Source: Xanthobacteraceae bacterium
Lineage (GTDB): Bacteria > Pseudomonadota > Alphaproteobacteria > Rhizobiales > Xanthobacteraceae
Reading direction: 5' to 3'
Length of the DNA stretch: 6,313 nt
Assembly: GCA_030043285.1 (NCBI GenBank)
Contig: JASHXZ010000406.1
Coordinates: forward strand, 1 to 6,313
Both the position numbers and the translations under genes were made by a program. Positions within the stretch are counted from its first letter, which is position 1. Each line of letters opens with the position of its first letter. Positions 5,087 to 6,313 of this stretch are shown here, in pieces. The notes under the pieces were generated by a model that saw nothing but the letters and a program-made list of their open reading frames with translations, had not been told where the DNA came from and did not search any database.

Positions 5087-6313
5087 TCACCACGAATAGC
5101 GCAAGGTGCCGGTGCCGGCGTAGGTCTGCGAACTGGAGGCAAACTCGCCGTCGAATTGGGCGGTCAGCGACCAGCGTGGCGCAAAGCGCAATTCGGCGCT
5201 CGCGGTGGTCAGCGCCGAGTTTGGCGGCACCGGCGCGCCGTTGACCGTGAAGGCCGCGCCCGGCAGCGCCTGGAACGCCGCGCTCAGCGCAGGATTGCTG
5301 ACCCAGTCGTGCGCCCAGGCAACGCGGCCGCGCAGGATCAGCGGCGTGGCGCCAAGTGAAGTGAGATCGTCGAAGCGCGCGCCGAGTTCGCTGCGGGTGT
5401 CGTTCGCCGTCATCGCGTTGTAGGTCAGCCCAAAACCGCCGCCGCTGAGATCGGTCTCGCTGTAACTCGGCGTCTGGAACCATTGCGTCTGCAACGCCGC
5501 ATAGGGCGTGACGCCGGCCAGTCCCCATGCCCCGCTTGCGGGGACCGGCAGCGCATAGCGATAGCCGCCTTCGGCGCGCGCCGCATAGCTCTGGCCCACG
5601 AAGCTTGCGGTGATCTGGTCGCCGAGCGCGATGCGGTTGGTGGAAAACCAGTGATTGGCGAAGCCGAGCGCGCCGGCGAGATAAGCCGCTCCCCAATGCG
5701 TGATGCCGTAGGCGCCGGCGAGAAACGAATCGCTCCGTCCTGTGCCGAACGCTTGCGCCAGATTCCAGCCGGTGCCGCCGCCGCCGAGCGAGAAGCCGAC
5801 GACCGTGTCGGGGCTCATTCGATAGTCCATGCCGGCGGCAAAACCGTAATCGCTGGCGTTGACCGTCCCCGAGCCGACAAGCGGATCGCCATCGGTCCTG
5901 CTGGTGCCGCCGAACGCCGCGCCCCAGGTGCTCCAGCGCTGTTCGAATGTCGCCTTCGGGGGTGCTTTCAAGATCGCGTCATAGGCGAGCGCGATGTCGG
6001 ATGGGAAACTTGCCTGCTGATCTGGCGCAAAGCCGAGTCCGCCGCCGCCAGTGCCGTTGCCGCGGCCGTCCACATACGGATCGAGCATCAGATCCAGGAA
6101 CTGGTTCATCAGCTGGAAGGCGCCGCGCTCGGCGTCGCTGTTCAATTCGCCGTCGACCTGGTTCAGCGCATTGCCGAGATTGCTGCCGGTCAGCGCGAAC
6201 AGCGGGAAGAAGCCCGCCGGCAGCGTGTCGCCGTTGTTGAACGCGGCGTTGATCGCGTTGGCGGCGTTCTGCTGGTTGGTATTGAGACCGCCGCCGGCGC
6301 CGAGTTGGGCGTC
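5087..6313 (-). CDS. Autotransporter domain-containing protein, C-terminal part with beta-barrel
   Basis: The frame is open to the right edge, so the N-terminus, signal peptide and passenger lie outside; 408 residues are visible. Residues 1-30 are Asn/Ala/Gln-rich and probably helical, then LPAGFFPLFALTGSNLGNAL (31-50), and AERGAFQLMNQFLDLMLDPY around 61-80. This arrangement is characteristic of the pre-barrel segment in large rhizobial autotransporters. From about residue 126 (QRWSTWGAAFGG) to the end, about 280 residues alternate hydrophobic and polar residues with many Gly and aromatic residues, as expected for the 12-strand type Va translocator barrel. The last residues are LRYSW: a terminal aromatic residue is the usual outer-membrane barrel assembly (BAM) signal. 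Type V proteins thread their passenger through this barrel to the cell surface. A TTG at 6145 is in frame but cannot be the real start, since homologous-looking sequence continues beyond it. Passenger function is unknown. Confidence 0.88.
   Translation of the reverse strand, partial: DAQLGAGGGLNTNQQNAANAINAAFNNGDTLPAGFFPLFALTGSNLGNALNQVDGELNSDAERGAFQLMNQFLDLMLDPYVDGRGNGTGGGGLGFAPDQQASFPSDIALAYDAILKAPPKATFEQRWSTWGAAFGGTSRTDGDPLVGSGTVNASDYGFAAGMDYRMSPDTVVGFSLGGGGTGWNLAQAFGTGRSDSFLAGAYGITHWGAAYLAGALGFANHWFSTNRIALGDQITASFVGQSYAARAEGGYRYALPVPASGAWGLAGVTPYAALQTQWFQTPSYSETDLSGGGFGLTYNAMTANDTRSELGARFDDLTSLGATPLILRGRVAWAHDWVSNPALSAAFQALPGAAFTVNGAPVPPNSALTTASAELRFAPRWSLTAQFDGEFASSSQTYAGTGTLRYSW

Noticed and set aside
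3599..5359. 586-codon + strand frame spanning the MFS gene, the gap and the end of the autotransporter gene
   Set aside because: It runs antisense across two recognised genes, and its product is Glu/Gln/Arg/His-rich with no domain, so it is a frame shadow.
1..6313. CRISPR arrays, tRNA/rRNA genes, insertion sequences and phage genes
   Set aside because: I saw no regularly spaced repeats, tRNA-like cloverleaf, transposase motif or terminal inverted repeats on either strand.

Overview
This is a GC-rich window whose gene content and protein style point to an alphaproteobacterium, most likely of the Bradyrhizobium/Rhodopseudomonas (Nitrobacteraceae) type. That assignment is inference from the proteins and composition. 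No rRNA or marker gene fixes the taxon.

Left part (about 1-1736, + strand). The window opens inside a class-III PLP aminotransferase of the acetylornithine aminotransferase (ArgD-like) kind. Its catalytic lysine codon appears to straddle the left edge. After a 107-bp gap comes a complete isocitrate lyase/PEP mutase superfamily enzyme that keeps the acidic metal-binding residues but lacks the cysteine loop of true isocitrate lyases. Next is a small 68-residue zinc-ribbon protein with two CxxC pairs, lower in GC than its surroundings and of unknown function.

Middle (1737-1938). This short convergent intergenic region carries several GC-rich inverted repeats and no convincing gene.

Right part (1939-6313, - strand). 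Read in the direction of transcription from the right edge, it contains the C-terminal part of an autotransporter (linker plus complete outer-membrane beta-barrel, with the passenger beyond the window), then a 12-TM major facilitator transporter resembling the aromatic acid:H+ symporters, then a secreted phytase-like/esterase-like beta-propeller protein. The gaps are 165 and 121 bp, so they may be separate units. A perfect inverted repeat of the LysR-box type (ATC-N9-GAT) lies just upstream of the transporter gene.

How they fit together. The right half is an envelope/secretion/uptake neighbourhood (outer-membrane autotransporter, inner-membrane symporter, exported propeller protein). The left half is central or amino-acid metabolism. 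I see no mobile element, CRISPR array, tRNA, rRNA or phage gene, and nothing that convincingly forms a new multi-gene system. The most interesting items are the orphan zinc-ribbon protein with a possibly decayed reading frame just before it, and the LysR-type operator candidate.
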